Below, in pieces: positions 36,020 to 47,279 of a stretch of DNA of 64,000 nucleotides. Position 1 is the stretch's first letter, and every line of letters starts with the position of its first letter. The notes under the pieces were generated by a model, which saw only the letters and a list, made by a program, of their open reading frames with translations, had not been told where the DNA came from and did no database searches. The stretch is from Plectrocnemia conspersa. Taxonomy: Eukaryota > Arthropoda > Insecta > Trichoptera > Polycentropodidae. The DNA lies in assembly GCA_009617715.1 (NCBI GenBank), contig VTFK01000332.1, forward strand, positions 434,001 through 498,000, given 5' to 3'. The position numbers and the translations under genes were made by a program.

Positions 36020-37372
36020 TTTCCGTCTTACCTTTTGTGAACTTTCTGAGGATCATCCTTTTCAACAATAGTCCGCGATCATGCTCACATTTCATCTTCC
36101 TTAATATCGCATTTCCATTATCTGCAGGTCCTGGTGAAATATTTAAACTTGCTTCTCGTTTACTGCACCCAAATTTTCAGGAAAGTAATCTAGAAATGTA
36201 CATTTAAACTCATGTTACAGCAAAGATCTTGAATTTTTTCGACATCTTCAACAATATACTCGTAGCTTGACTCTTTTTTATTTTCAAGAAAGCTGGTCGC
36301 AACAAGTTTAAATGCTTTCCACGCCTCTTTCGTACTTTTTTTAAATTTGTTTCAAATTTTTATTCTTCATAAGTTTTCTCAAGTCCAACAAAACCACTGA
36401 CAAATTAGGGAATTGGTTACAAATCCACTAAAATGTTAAGTGTTGGAAATAGATCTATTTTCAGATCAAAAAAACATTTTCAATGTTTTGATTCTAGGCT
36501 GTAATGTATTTCTGATTAGTCATACTTTTTTAATATATTGCTGCTCTTTGGCATAGCTGTCTCATTCACGCAGAAAACATAGAAAATTTAGCGTAAGCAC
36601 TCAATCGATATTACTTTTAATTCGCTACAAATTATCCATTTGTGATCTGGATATGAAAGTTTGTAAAGAATCAACTCAAGATTTTTGTAGCATTCTTTTA
36701 AATCAATTAAATGCATTGTGTAAGAGTACTGCTTTCAGACTTATTTTTGACGAATCAATAAAAAGCCTCCAATCGTCAGATTTGTATTCAATGTTGAAAG
36801 TTACAACGAATCTGGAAGCATCTTTACAAAAAACAAGATCACAACAAATAATTTTTCTCCACTTTAAAACCAATAAAAATACGTAGCAGGTGCCAATTTT
36901 TTCCCTTTAATCTAGAACCTAAAAGTCTGCAGATTCATTAGAAAGATCTAAGACTCTGACTAAATCATTTAACTCTGTTTGTGTGAAATGTTTTGAAACA
37001 TTTTGCCGGGATCATATGCTGTATATTTGGAGCAGTGCTTCGATATTATCTAATATATTTTCTGGTGTATCTGAAGGAGAAGGAACACGTATTTCAGGTC
37101 ATTGAGTTATTAGAACATTAAGAAAAAAATCTCATTTTTTCTTTAGATTAAAACCTTGCATATTTCTTGAGAAAGAGTAACAATCATCACTATGATTTTT
37201 TTGTCTTCCTCAAAACATTGGTACACCAAAGAGAAAATTCAGTTCTTTTACGCAAATTGAACAAACTTTATGGGAACTCAACTTCATGCAAAAATAAGCA
37301 AAATCTGAAATGTTTCTTTTTTGATTTTTTTTTTACCATATAATTGCCACAAATATAACAAAAACAACCCAT
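36020..37372 (-). pseudogene. Broken copy of a multicopy arthropod ORF (RNase-H/transposon-associated type)
   Basis: The minus strand starts with ATG (37372-37370) and MGCFCYICGNYMVKKKSKKK, then continues through frameshifts and stops to YKSDDWRLFIDSSKISLKA (near 36790-36740), LHNAFNLKECYK, and finally FFPENLGAVNEKQ (near 36170) and FHQDLQIMEMRY (near 36120), ending with WNVSMIADYC-like text. These blocks match, in order, an uncharacterised protein that I recall as very common and multicopy in arthropod genomes and usually regarded as mobile-element derived. The central part of that protein (the cysteine-containing FPCYLC-type block) is missing, consistent with an internal deletion. Stop codons and frame changes are numerous, so it is inactive. 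Confidence 0.75.
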
Positions 37373-37439
37373 TGCTTTTACACACCCTTAGTAAGGCATT
37401 ATTGTTTTAAAAAAACATACTCTTAAATGTCACTGTGTA

Positions 37440-39840
37440 ACTAAAAAGTTCGAAGCATTTTACACACTGTAGGTGGACGAAGGGACAGGAGAGACACTAA
37501 AATGTGTAAGAGATGGGGAAACAGACAGGCGACAACAGGCTAGTTTTATTGTTGTAATTATGCTAGTTATAATTAATATAATTACACACTTAAAATAATT
37601 ATTTAATATTGCATAATTATGTATGGTACATAAAAACCATTTCACTGCATTTTCCATTCTACTAAATGTCAAAATTAGATGTATTATTTTACTAGTAATT
37701 AGCACTTAAAAATTATATAAATTAGTATTTACATTCAAGGGTGTTTTATAAAGAATGGAGTAAAAATCACTTTAGCATTTTATAACTAAATAACTAATTG
37801 TGTTATCTTTCATATTATAATATAATATTTACTATAAATGTCCGGCTCTATCGCTCGGATTTGTAGTACTTAAAATATTTTTATAAAAATAAATCTGGAG
37901 CCATGAGATCAGAGGAACCCAAAATATCATGATTTTATTAGGAGCTGTAGCTCCCATCTCCATACCTATACATTCTAGATATATTTCTTACAATAGTATA
38001 ATAAATCTTACATATTTTTTTAGTATAAAGCTTAATTTAATAATGGTGCTTCACAAACAAATCCTTGAGAGGAATTGTTATATTAAATCACACATAAAAT
38101 AATGACCGCGACAAATATTAAAAAATTAAAACATTTTAAATATTGTACAATAGGAATTGTTTTATCTTTCTGTCGTTATCGGGAAGCGACCGCAATAGTT
38201 TCATTTATATAGGTACACCCAGGAAACAGTCTTATTTTGTATTCAAGCGCGAGCTCGATAATCCAGAAAATTTGTTTAAATAAGTCTTTTAGGAAACATG
38301 CCATTATTTTTATTAAAAAAACTTTTTTTGCCATTTCAAGGTATGAGAATCAGTAAAGATCCCATTAAGGTTGTATCCAGTTATACAAATTTTCATCTAC
38401 GAAAAATCATATAAATCCATAGTTTTTGACTTTAACTTTCGGTTTTGATGCCAAAAGACGCTTGTTCATTTGAGGAGAGCAAAAATTGGAGATTAAAGTT
38501 GCGCGGAGAAGGAGTGACTTATTGCGACATATCAACGTTTTTTTAGAAGGTACTAAAAAACTCAAAATATTCGTTCATATTTGTAGCAAAATATTTCGAA
38601 ATTTTCAGATTTTTATAAAAATAAAAACTGAACAATTCTGAAGCACAGTTGTGTAATATATTTAGCAAATTGTGGTATTTTTATTTCACAAAAAATATTT
38701 TCTTATCTTTGTTATATATAAGAGCAACTTATAGCGAACAAACAAAATAATGAAAATGTAACGCTTTTTAACCTGCCGAAATTCCAGAAATTACTCATAT
38801 ATTTAAATTGATATTGTGCAGCTGTCGATTTTCTAAATAATATTGACTTTTTTGCACTAAAAACATAAATATAATTATTAATCAAAAGTTTTATATTCAT
38901 GTGTCACTCATTATCAATAAAATGGTACTCATTCAAATGTGCAGTTTACATATTCAATGTACAGATTTTTATCTAAATATATGAATATAAAATACATTAG
39001 TTCATTATACAATTATTTGTCAAACTATACGTTCGTATTTGTGGTGCAATTTTTAATTTCTACAACAAAGACTGACCAACTCTAAGAACATAGTTATGTA
39101 TTACAACAACGCAGATTTTTTTCTTTAAATTTATTGCTGCATTTTTTTTAGTCCAATTGTGACTTTTTTACAATATAATTCCCTAATCTATATGATATTT
39201 ATAAAAGTTATAATCAAAACACGTATTGCTAATAATATAAATTAATAAAAAAATATACTTTGCAATTGCCGAAATACCAGAAATGACTCATTTTTGCTGT
39301 GGACTTTCTTAATAGGCAGTATTAGATTTTTTCTCTTTTAAGTCTGTCTGCCATAATTAATTTATTATGATAGCAAGTTTAATAAAAAAAATAATAAAAT
39401 ATAATAAAGTTCAATGTGAGTCTTTCACAATTTAAAATGTACCATAAACATTTTCCGTTAATTTTTAGAGTCATAACCGTAAACAATTAAAAAGCCTGTA
39501 GATATCTCGTGAAATAGTATCGTTACAAAAAAGGTTTGAAGAAAGCTCATTTTATGCTTTGCCATAAAATTGACGCATGAACCAATAAATCTATTATTCT
39601 GGAAACATTTTTTAAATAGCTATATATCTATCTATTTTTATTTTGAGCGGATATTTTCTTTGATTTTATTATCCGAAACTGAACCGACATCGTAACAGTA
39701 AAATTTTCGCATTCAAGGCATTTTTTTATTGCGATGGAAAGTTAATTGACCGCGATTTATTGCGCAATAGCGCGAATTTAATAGTTCACTTTGTTAAACG
39801 TATCCCATGCAGTGTTTGTTTTTTTAATGACAATTTGCAT
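37440..39840. other. Gene-free AT-rich stretch
   Basis: No supported gene. Short GC-neutral patches (37455-37560, 37850-37975, 38165-38260) do not form exons. ORFs of 60-80 codons here are low complexity. Confidence 0.45.
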
Positions 39841-39847
39841 ATTTCTA

Positions 39848-39904
39848 TCCGACATGACACGACACGGTCGATACGATCTATACGGCCGGACACGACATGA
39901 CAGG
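39848..39904. repeat. Cryptic simple repeat of ACACGACATG-type units
   Basis: The stretch gacatgacacgacacggt, then cgatacgatctatacgg, then ggacacgacatgacagg is built of near-identical 5-10 bp units in direct repetition. It is a small GC-richer low-complexity patch, noncoding. Confidence 0.6.
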
Positions 39905-39909
39905 CGAAA

Positions 39910-40650
39910 TGTTGAAGGGTAGAAAAAATGTTACAAGCATGTATTGTTTTTCACAAACACATGGATGGATAGGAACATATGTATTATATATCTCAATAAT
40001 GGAGATAGATGGAGAAAAAAATATGTTGACACGAAGCGTGTTAAATGAATGTACATAAAAAAAACATGCACGTTATTGACAGTTATGGACAAATTTCCAT
40101 TGATATAATACGCTCTGGGTCAACTTATGAAATTGATGTTTATAGAAATACTCACTTTCATCAGTAAAAAATAATTAATAATGCCATTTTGCTATCATTA
40201 ATATGCCATAAAAATATTACTATTAATATATTTAAATATATACATAACAATTTATTAGTATTCAATTAATTTTTGTGCTTATCGTAAAACTGAAAATGAT
40301 GTAGTTTGCCGGTTTAGATTTACAGCCATTGTTATGTATTAATAATATATAATATCTAGCATCAAAATACATGAAGGAATGTATTATATTAAATTCTGTA
40401 TATACCATTTTAGTTACGAATATAAACAACCGTAAACTGATGACGGATGAAACTTTGTTCAGAACAAATCCAATATTCATTGATAACGGTGCATTGTCGA
40501 CGTAGACAATGATTTAATGTTGTTCTCAGACACAATGGCTTATCTGAAGCGAAAAAAACTGATTTCGCATAAGGAAATGTGATTGAACCGCATCCAGTCC
40601 ACAAAGCAACATTATTTGCATATGTCCATTTGTTTCGAACGGTAACGGTA
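39910..40650. other. Gene-free stretch
   Basis: No supported gene. Two overlapping minus-strand frames (40604-40410 and 40480-40262) in different registers suggest nothing coherent. Confidence 0.4.
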
Positions 40651-40654
40651 CAAA

Positions 40655-40860
40655 ACAGTCCGGGCAGTCATCTCTGTTCCCGAGTGTCGCCCAGATAGGG
40701 ACTAGACTATAAGTTTTGCGGTAGAGTTTGTAATATTATAATAAGATAATGTAGTTTATCTTTGTCCATGATTTTCTTTTGTATCGCGGTCGGTCAACCC
40801 TTGGGCGAATACTTTGTGACCCTTGATGTCTGATCTAAAATGGAAATAAAAAGAAACTGC
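40655..40860. promoter_or_regulatory. GC-richer block upstream of the signal-peptide exon
   Basis: The patch contains a TCATC/CAGTC-rich stretch and gtgtcgcccagataggga, about 2.7 kb upstream of the exon at 43438. If that exon has an upstream 5' UTR exon (its acceptor-like ttttgtttcag allows this), this block is the nearest candidate for the promoter or noncoding exon. There is no direct evidence. Confidence 0.2.
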
Positions 40861-41117
40861 ATAGTTAATGTCATTGCCACCTGCATTCAATTTAAATCAC
40901 GTAGGAAATGATATTTAAGATTTTGGTATTTTACTTATAGATAAATGATTACCTGCATTATTTATTAACAGTTAAAAATGTTTAAAGATCATGATAGAAA
41001 TAACGCAACAAAAATATATCTTCTATGCGTCAGCATAAACACAATTATGTTGTAAAATATAAAATAAATACTAGCATCAAATTCATATAAAATGTGCTAA
41101 CCCTCGTAGCTATCCCT

Positions 41118-41195
41118 AAGACAGAGTCAAAATTTTTTTTTGTGAAGGGTCAGATATTTTAGGTTTGACGGGCCAAGAACCAAATTAATGTAATG
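41118..41195 (+). mobile_element. hAT-like terminal fragment
   Basis: The segment reads tgtgaagggtcagatatttt followed by AGGTTTGACGGGCCA. This resembles the subterminal part of widespread non-autonomous hAT elements whose ends begin CAGGGGTCGGCAAAC and continue with an AAAGGGCCAGATA/TATTTTAGGC/TTTGCGGGCC arrangement. It is only one end and diverged. The similarity is from memory of such consensus sequences. Confidence 0.4.
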
Positions 41196-41199
41196 TTAA

Positions 41200-42295
41200 A
41201 AAATGGCATTTCTTTAAAACTGTAGTTTTAAATTAAATTCGTTATGAAGTCCTATATCTGCAGTAAGGGCCGATTTTCAAAGAAATTTAGTATTAAAACA
41301 TAAAAGCTAAGGGCAAATAAAAATTTCAAACGTTCCTCTGAGTACAAAAAATCTTAATAAAACCTTACTATGATTGACCCATCAATCTGCTATATAGTAA
41401 AGCAAACTAGGATATTCGGATTTCATTTTTAATAAAAAAGACTGACTTCACAGGAGTTCACCGCTAATAGAACTAGTTCAATAACAAATGTTAGATTGAG
41501 ATGATTCTCACAAAGTATCTGCTTGTGTATAATACAATGAATATTTTTTTCAATCAAGCCGTTACCGGTTTCACTTATATTTGAACTACTATCGAATGTG
41601 GTACATTATAATCGATTTCATTTAAGAAAGTACTTTGTTAACGTCTTACAAACTTCGTTAAACATATTATTGTCTGTAATTGTTCAATGTAGGCATTTAT
41701 GAAAGCTAATAAATCATCGATAAAACAATGTGATTCAAACCAGTAATCCAGTTAGTAACTAAGCTGTTTTTAAAAGTCTTTAAAAATATGTGCTTACAGT
41801 TAATTTTTATATTAAACTCTTTAATTATACAAAATATTTGCTATTTGACAAAGGGTACATTAAAAAACCTAGATTCCGCAAGAGCATTGAGAGTCAAAAA
41901 TGTGGAGGAGCCACTGGGTGAGGTCGAAAAAAACACTTGCTTTGCTATTTAATTGCCTATTGATGTTACTCACAATGTGCTCAACCCTTCTAGAACTGTT
42001 CTCGCCATAAATATATTTTTAAGGGTGCAATTTTTCAGCTGCAATAATTAAACATGGCTTATTTAATTCAACATCAATAATTCAGCTACTCCTGAACAAC
42101 ATTATTTTTTTTACTTTTACGAAAAAAATTTTTATGCTAATTGTGAATATCGTGTTGAGTGCTTAGTGTAGTAATGAATATATTGTTTTATTATAATACA
42201 TACAAAAAGTCATCGCGAAATAAATACAATGCTTTGTCATCTAATTTGATAACAAATTATTATTACTCTACTCTGCTTTAAAATCACGACAATGA
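41200..42295. other. Gene-free AT-rich stretch
   Basis: No gene. It could be internal sequence of a larger decayed hAT element if the flanking hAT-like fragments belong together, but nothing coding for a transposase is seen. Confidence 0.35.
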
Positions 42296-42329
42296 AACTT
42301 TATTAATTTTTTTTTCTGGCTTTGGCAGT

Positions 42330-42571
42330 GACACGATAAATATTAACGGCTAGAAAATGAGAGTAAAATATCGCAAAAATTACACGCGGCACTGAATATG
42401 TAACGTCACAATGTGATGTGAAGCAATAGGAACACCACATACAGACATTGGTCACAACTCTGCGGTTAGTCGTTCCGCTATAGCGCATATTTTGAAAATG
42501 TAGCTTGTGGACCAAATTAAAATAGGCATTGGGCCAGATTTGCTCCGCGGATCGTTGTTTGCTGACCCTTG
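42330..42571 (-). mobile_element. hAT-like MITE fragment
   Basis: Read on the minus strand from 42571 it begins caagggtcagcaaacaacg, ATCCGCGGAGCAAATCTGGCCC, then further in gcgctatagcgga and GCAGAGTTGTGACC. The order and wording match the terminal half of hAT MITEs of the GGGTCGGCAAACTA / GGCCCGCGG / CAAATCCGGCCC type. The opposite terminus is not visible, so the element is truncated. Overlapping ORFs on this strand are products of the element. Confidence 0.5.
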
Positions 42572-42579
42572 ATCTAAGT

Positions 42580-43435
42580 TTAATTGTGTTTTGATAAGGT
42601 AGAAAAATAAGGGGCGCAAATATGATACTTTAGAGCACCTAATATTTTTTATTATCAATATCGACACCACCCTTTAAATTAAAAAAAATATTTTATTGAA
42701 TATAAGTAACGTTGAGATTAGAAAAAAAATATTTCAACGCTCTCTTTAGCTATCTGATGTTTTTGAGCCTTGAGATTACAGATAATGGAGCCATACGCTA
42801 CGAACTAACGTATCGTACAGAACGCGAATGGGCTATAAAAAATATTTTTGGACACGGAGATGCTAAAAAAGTGTTTTGTGTAGTTTTGTTGATATCTAGA
42901 AATCTCAGTCATGAATAACTATACAAATTATGACGCCGGAGCTTACTGTACGAAAGTTTATGTTGCCTTAATCCCAATGAATTTTTTTTTAATAATTAAC
43001 ATATTTTTACAATGCTTTTCTGATTTTTTAGTATAAAAGTATAAAAAAATACAAATATTATATATGATAAAATAAATTACGGAAAAAATTGGTTTTATCT
43101 TTTTTATATTTTCATTTTTGTTTTAGCCATTATGGATTAAAAAAAAAAATGTATAAGCATTTTTTATAAGTCAGTAGCAGTCACCGTTGTTCTTAGTATA
43201 TTATATTATATTAATACTGTTTTTTTTAAATGTTTTGACACTTCATAGCTTATATAGTTATAAAAAGTATGCAAATTTCATGATGAAAATTTTTTTTTCT
43301 GTTTTTAGTGCTGTTCCTAAAATTAATGATATTTGCATCGCCTTTTTATTTAAACTTTAAAGGAGTTTAAACTAAGGCATAATACACTAAAATTTATGCT
43401 ATTTAATTTTACTAAAACATGTTTTATTTTGTTTC
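42580..43435. other. AT-rich upstream region of the exon at 43438
   Basis: No gene recognised. The 68-codon plus ORF (42712-42918) shows mixed composition but no exon borders or domain. Confidence 0.4.
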
Positions 43436-43437
43436 AG

Positions 43438-43566
43438 AATAATTACCAAACACTAGAGACTCGACAGTTAGTGAGCAAAGTGAAGTTTTAGTGCAAATAT
43501 AAGTCAAGATGAAGCCGCAAATTTTAGCACTGTTCGCCATTTTCGCTCTGACCGCCATAGTATCGG
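43438..43566 (+). CDS. First coding exon of a secreted protein (signal peptide)
   Basis: ATG at 43509 opens MKPQILALFAIFALTAIVS, a textbook eukaryotic signal peptide: a basic n-region (K2), a hydrophobic h-region and a small-residue c-region. The exon stops after TCG G at 43566, directly before the consensus donor GTGAGT (43567), leaving phase 1. Upstream, ttttgtttcag ends at 43437 and is a good acceptor, so the exon may start at 43438 with a 5' UTR. Alternatively, transcription starts at the initiator-like gacagttagtg near 43464. Such a short signal-only exon followed by a long intron is common in insect genes for secreted peptides, cuticle or defence proteins. The mature product is not visible, so the family cannot be named. 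A phase-compatible but weak candidate second exon lies at 50020. Confidence 0.65.
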
Positions 43567-43569
43567 GTG

Positions 43570-45145
43570 AGTTCTCTATTTTTTATTTATTATTTTTTTG
43601 CCGAAAGATTGCGTGATCGTATTAATTTCAAACCGCAAATTTTGACAAGCAAACAAAACGGTTTTTGCTTACTGGTTTCGCGAGTCTCTGTCAACAAAAC
43701 CAAAATTTAAACCAGTTAAATAAAATTACGCACGAAACCTTGATTACGTTACAGTAAAGACATTTCATATTTATTCATTCACAATTATTACTAATTTGTA
43801 TCGGTAATAAATTAAAACAACAAAAAACTCTGAATAGACGATTCTTGATAACTTGAAAACAATGCTGTCTTTCCTTATAGCGTTCGTTAGGCTATTTTAT
43901 AATTGATGGACATAAACGTTAAGAAAGACATTTTCTAATAAAATATTGCCTTTCTAAGATCGCTAAATACCAGTATACTCAGTCTTAATGAAGTGTTTTA
44001 CCGTGTCTGGTTTTACCGGTAGCTCTTTTAACATCAAACACAATTATCTTCACATGAGTTTAGAGCTAACTCAATTTGCGCTTGATACTGGTTTTAAAAA
44101 CTTGAAGTAATTATACATTTAAAACCAATAAAAATTATAGATAAAATCTAGGCAAATCAAAAACCGGCCAATCTACTATTAGCATCGATTAATTTCGCAT
44201 TAACGCCCAGTTTAGTTATTAATGAATTATTTTAGAATAGTGATTGGCTTTAACACTGTAATTAAATAAAATAAAAAAATAGATCATTAACAATGATTTA
44301 TCTTAATATAATTTTTTAGATTATGTAATTTATATTTATTGGTAATGTGAGTTGGTCAATTAAACTATGCTTTCTGTACAACTCTATTGGAATGCAGTTA
44401 GTAATAAATCAGTTTAGAATTTATGTGGATAAGTTTAATATGTATTTTTTGCACATATAAGAATGCATTGTTGGCATGTCTAGAATAACTAAGAGCGAGA
44501 AGACATAATTTAAGGTTAGTTAAAGCCGACAGCATTCTGCATTGAATTATTATCACCAGACAATGACCTAAGGTAATATTTTAAAATGAATTAATATTTA
44601 TTCATCTGCAAAATTAGGACATTAATTCAGGAAATAATAATCGAGTTTATAATAAACCTCCGTTAAGATAATATATCTAATCCAAATCAATGCAAACAAT
44701 AAACAGAACCAACTGTAAATCTGAAAATTTTGTTACCGTTAAAGTTTGTTTGTTGTGCTAATTAATAGTGAGTGGAAAATTTATATGCAAATTAATTTTT
44801 ATATTAAAAGTGTACGGAATAAATACCATACATTTAATGGCTAATAATGCAATTTCTAGGATAAATTTAAATCAGTTTTATGGTCAATTGCGTAGATACT
44901 TTTTGGCATTTATACCATTACTTATTTACATGCAATTGATGCTATATAGCATATTTATTACATTGAAGAGTATAAAGAAGGCGCCTGATAAATTACGAGT
45001 TGAATAATACGCTCAGAACCGATTCCTCGAGTCTCTCGATTACAAGATAATGCTTTTATTTACCGAGTCACTTACGGCCATTACACCGGCCAAGAACACC
45101 TCGCTTTATTTTACCATCGGCCAAGTTCAACGATCTTGGCGCTTA
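43570..45145. other. Probable intron, AT-rich
   Basis: The sequence after the GTGAGT donor. It contains no convincing exon. The 79-codon ORF at 44768-45007 is of low-complexity type. Confidence 0.4.
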
Positions 45146-45152
45146 GACTTAC

Positions 45153-45202
45153 ACTTTGCCGATTTTTTTTCGCTTTTTGTTCTCGGCTCGCACCGTCGTC
45201 AT
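45153..45202 (-). CDS. Candidate first coding exon on the minus strand
   Basis: In a GC-richer block (45040-45260) the minus strand has ATG at 45202 followed by MTTVRAENKKRKKIGK and then, after AAAGT, a perfect GTAAGT donor (intron from 45152). The coding part is 50 nt, phase 2. The upstream minus-strand sequence (to about 45260) is GC-richer and could be a 5' UTR or promoter. A basic N-terminus alone gives no function. If real, the gene runs leftward, overlapping the putative intron of the plus-strand gene at 43.5 kb, which is possible but weakens the case. Confidence 0.3.
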
Positions 45203-45209
45203 TTTGCGA

Positions 45210-45590
45210 TTTTGAAGTGATCGAACGCGAAGGACCGAAAGGTGAAGAGTAACCCTTTGTTAATCTCAGAATGGATCAATAAGTCAATCGTTAAAAATCA
45301 GTCGAGCGTGTATTCAAGCCAATTTAATATAATTGGATATGAACAACAAAATAGGTGTAAATTGTGATATTGTCACATCATATGTAAAATGATATATTAG
45401 CGATTCTGATTTTTGGCACATTTTAAAAATACGAAGGTAGAGACTCGCACTTTAATTTAATCCCAGATGTATTAATCTTCGGTATAAATTTATTAAATTA
45501 AATTAACTAGAATTATAATATTTTTTAAATCTTGTTTTTCTTGTGCTTAATAAAAATCAATTATTTTTAATTTTGCTGAAATATTTAAGC
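45210..45590. other. Short gene-free interval
   Basis: A GC-richer tail of the previous block, then AT-rich DNA up to the TIR element. Nothing else is visible. Confidence 0.4.
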
Positions 45591-45595
45591 TGTAC

Positions 45596-46638
45596 TGCCT
45601 ACACTACACTCTCTGGAAGTTGGCCAAGGTTGGCCAAAGACGGAGAATATAGTGGGTTACTTCGGTCGAGTTCGGTTCTGCCCGCTCTAAGATCTCTCGG
45701 AAGTTGTCCGAGGTTACCGAGAACGAGAATTAAAGTGTGGGTAATTCAGTCGACTTGGGCAGCTTCGAGCGCTACCGAACATTGTCGGCATATTTTCCGA
45801 GTCAAAAGGACCGAAGTCGGAGCTGCTCTTTCGAGCGCGAGCGGTGACGAGAGTGAGAGAGATAATGATATGGTGTTTTACAAACTGAGATAGAATGAGT
45901 AACCCGGTTCAATTTCAGTATGCGCGTAGGCGTCCTATGGTCAACACGAATGTCGAGCGCTGCATCGTGGTCACGGGGTCAATTTATAATACCACGTGCT
46001 TATCGGGGACTTCAACAGACTCTTACTGACATCTTTGAATATTTTAGGGCACCAAAAGGGATTAATTATATTTTTTATTGTATATTCTTCTAACAGATAT
46101 CGTTAATATATTTTTTTTCATATAATTAAAAAATAATTAGTGGTACTTGATTTTGTTAAAAAAATCGTTTCGAATATCCTTATGTTTTTCCCTAGATCGG
46201 TTTATATAAATGTCACACCATAACGAATTCTTATTTAGAATCGATGGCTACAAATTCTAGGATAGTCACAGATGTGATGTTCGTATTCTGAAGTATCATT
46301 TTTATGCCTTATGGCATTTTGCAAAAGCCGACAAAGGTTTTGCGTAAATTGAATATTCACGACCGAAAAGTTTTCATTGATATTGTATTGGTGAGTGCCC
46401 ACACAAACTTTTATAATTATCAGTAACGTAATTTTAATAATATGACAATTTAAAAATTGTGATTATTTGGCACTTTTTTCGATCGCGCGCAAATATGCCG
46501 GCTGTACGTGATAGAAGCCGCCGTCCTGACGGCATATGAAATTTGCGACAGTGTGGTCGCTTACTCGAAGCCGTAGATCTCAGTCGACTTCAGTTGTAGC
46601 TTCGGTTCGGACAACTTCCAGAGAGTGTAGTGGAAGCA
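45596..46638. mobile_element. TIR element T, copy 1 (1.04 kb, non-autonomous)
   Basis: The left end tgcctacactacactctctg, then GAAGTTG, is matched by the reverse complement of the right end, tgcttccactacactctctg then GAAGTTG, giving terminal inverted repeats of at least 26 bp with few mismatches. A second copy at 57332-58358 is similar along its whole length, which fixes the boundaries. The ends are GC-rich, containing cggaagttgtccgaggttac and a dyad gccgtcctgacggc near 46520. The middle is AT-rich with gggcaccaaaagggattaat. The 116-codon ORF (45543-45893) runs out of the element and is not a transposase. No target duplication is obvious. Superfamily unknown. Confidence 0.8.
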
Positions 46639-46644
46639 TAAGAT

Positions 46645-47020
46645 TGTTATTTTTATTTTTCTTTAAAAATTCAACTACATACATTTTATTTATGACTCAG
46701 TGCTGCAAATTAATCGTAACTATTTCTTTTCTTAGAATTATAATATAAGCTTTTAAAACTCATACAGCAACATTCTAAAAAAGTGATTTTAAACAGCATT
46801 AAAATTTGATTAAAAAATAAATGTGACGCAATGTAATATGTAAGCGTACTTACCATATAGATTATTTAGCATTATTATCAATTTTTCAACCTAAATGATT
46901 TATACATATGTATATAATTTTCTATAGGACCTTTGAAAAAGATTTTCATTAGCACTTATTAAATTATGCTTAATAATTTTCTTTATTTGATGAGAAAAAG
47001 CTTATTCAGATATAAGCAAA
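46645..47020. other. Gene-free AT-rich stretch
   Basis: Nothing recognised between the TIR element and the SINE. Confidence 0.5.
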
Positions 47021-47023
47021 CTA

Positions 47024-47250
47024 AGGACGGAATAGCGTAGTCTGTTATGTCTCAGACTAGTAACTCTGAGGTTTGCGGGTTCGAGCTCCGGCAGGAGCAT
47101 TCGAATTTTTATTTATAAAAAATGCGCTTTTATTAAATAAAACTAAATATATTGGTTATAAATTATATTAAGCATAATAATTTATAATTATTAATATAGA
47201 TTTCGTCGATTCCCAGACTTTCAGTCTGGTGGTTAATATTTATTTGTATG
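47024..47250 (+). mobile_element. tRNA-derived SINE, family S, copy 3 (best preserved)
   Basis: The head reads ggaatagcgtagtctgttat (A-box-like TAGCGTAGTCTG at 47033-47044), an anticodon-like stem tcaga/tctga around ctagtaac, and a B-box-like GGTTCGAGCTCC (47078-47089). The body follows: ATTTTTATTTATAAAAAATGCGC, ggttataaattatattaagc, ATAATTTATAATTATTAATAT and gattcccagactttcagtct. The copies at 3904-4103 and 7795-7950 share head and body. Unlike those, this copy is followed by a LINE-type 3' tail. Confidence 0.8.
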
Positions 47251-47279
47251 TATTCATTATATCTGATTAACTTACTCAG

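Noticed and set aside
40437..40460. Hammerhead-ribozyme-like CTGATGA followed by GAAAC
   Set aside because: Only five bases separate the two core motifs, too few for stem II, and no flanking stems I and III were found. The CTGATGA motifs near 4455 and 60681 also lack the second core.
45543..45893. 116-codon plus ORF at the left end of TIR element T
   Set aside because: It starts outside the element and is not preserved in the second copy, where the corresponding segment has indels. It does not resemble a transposase.
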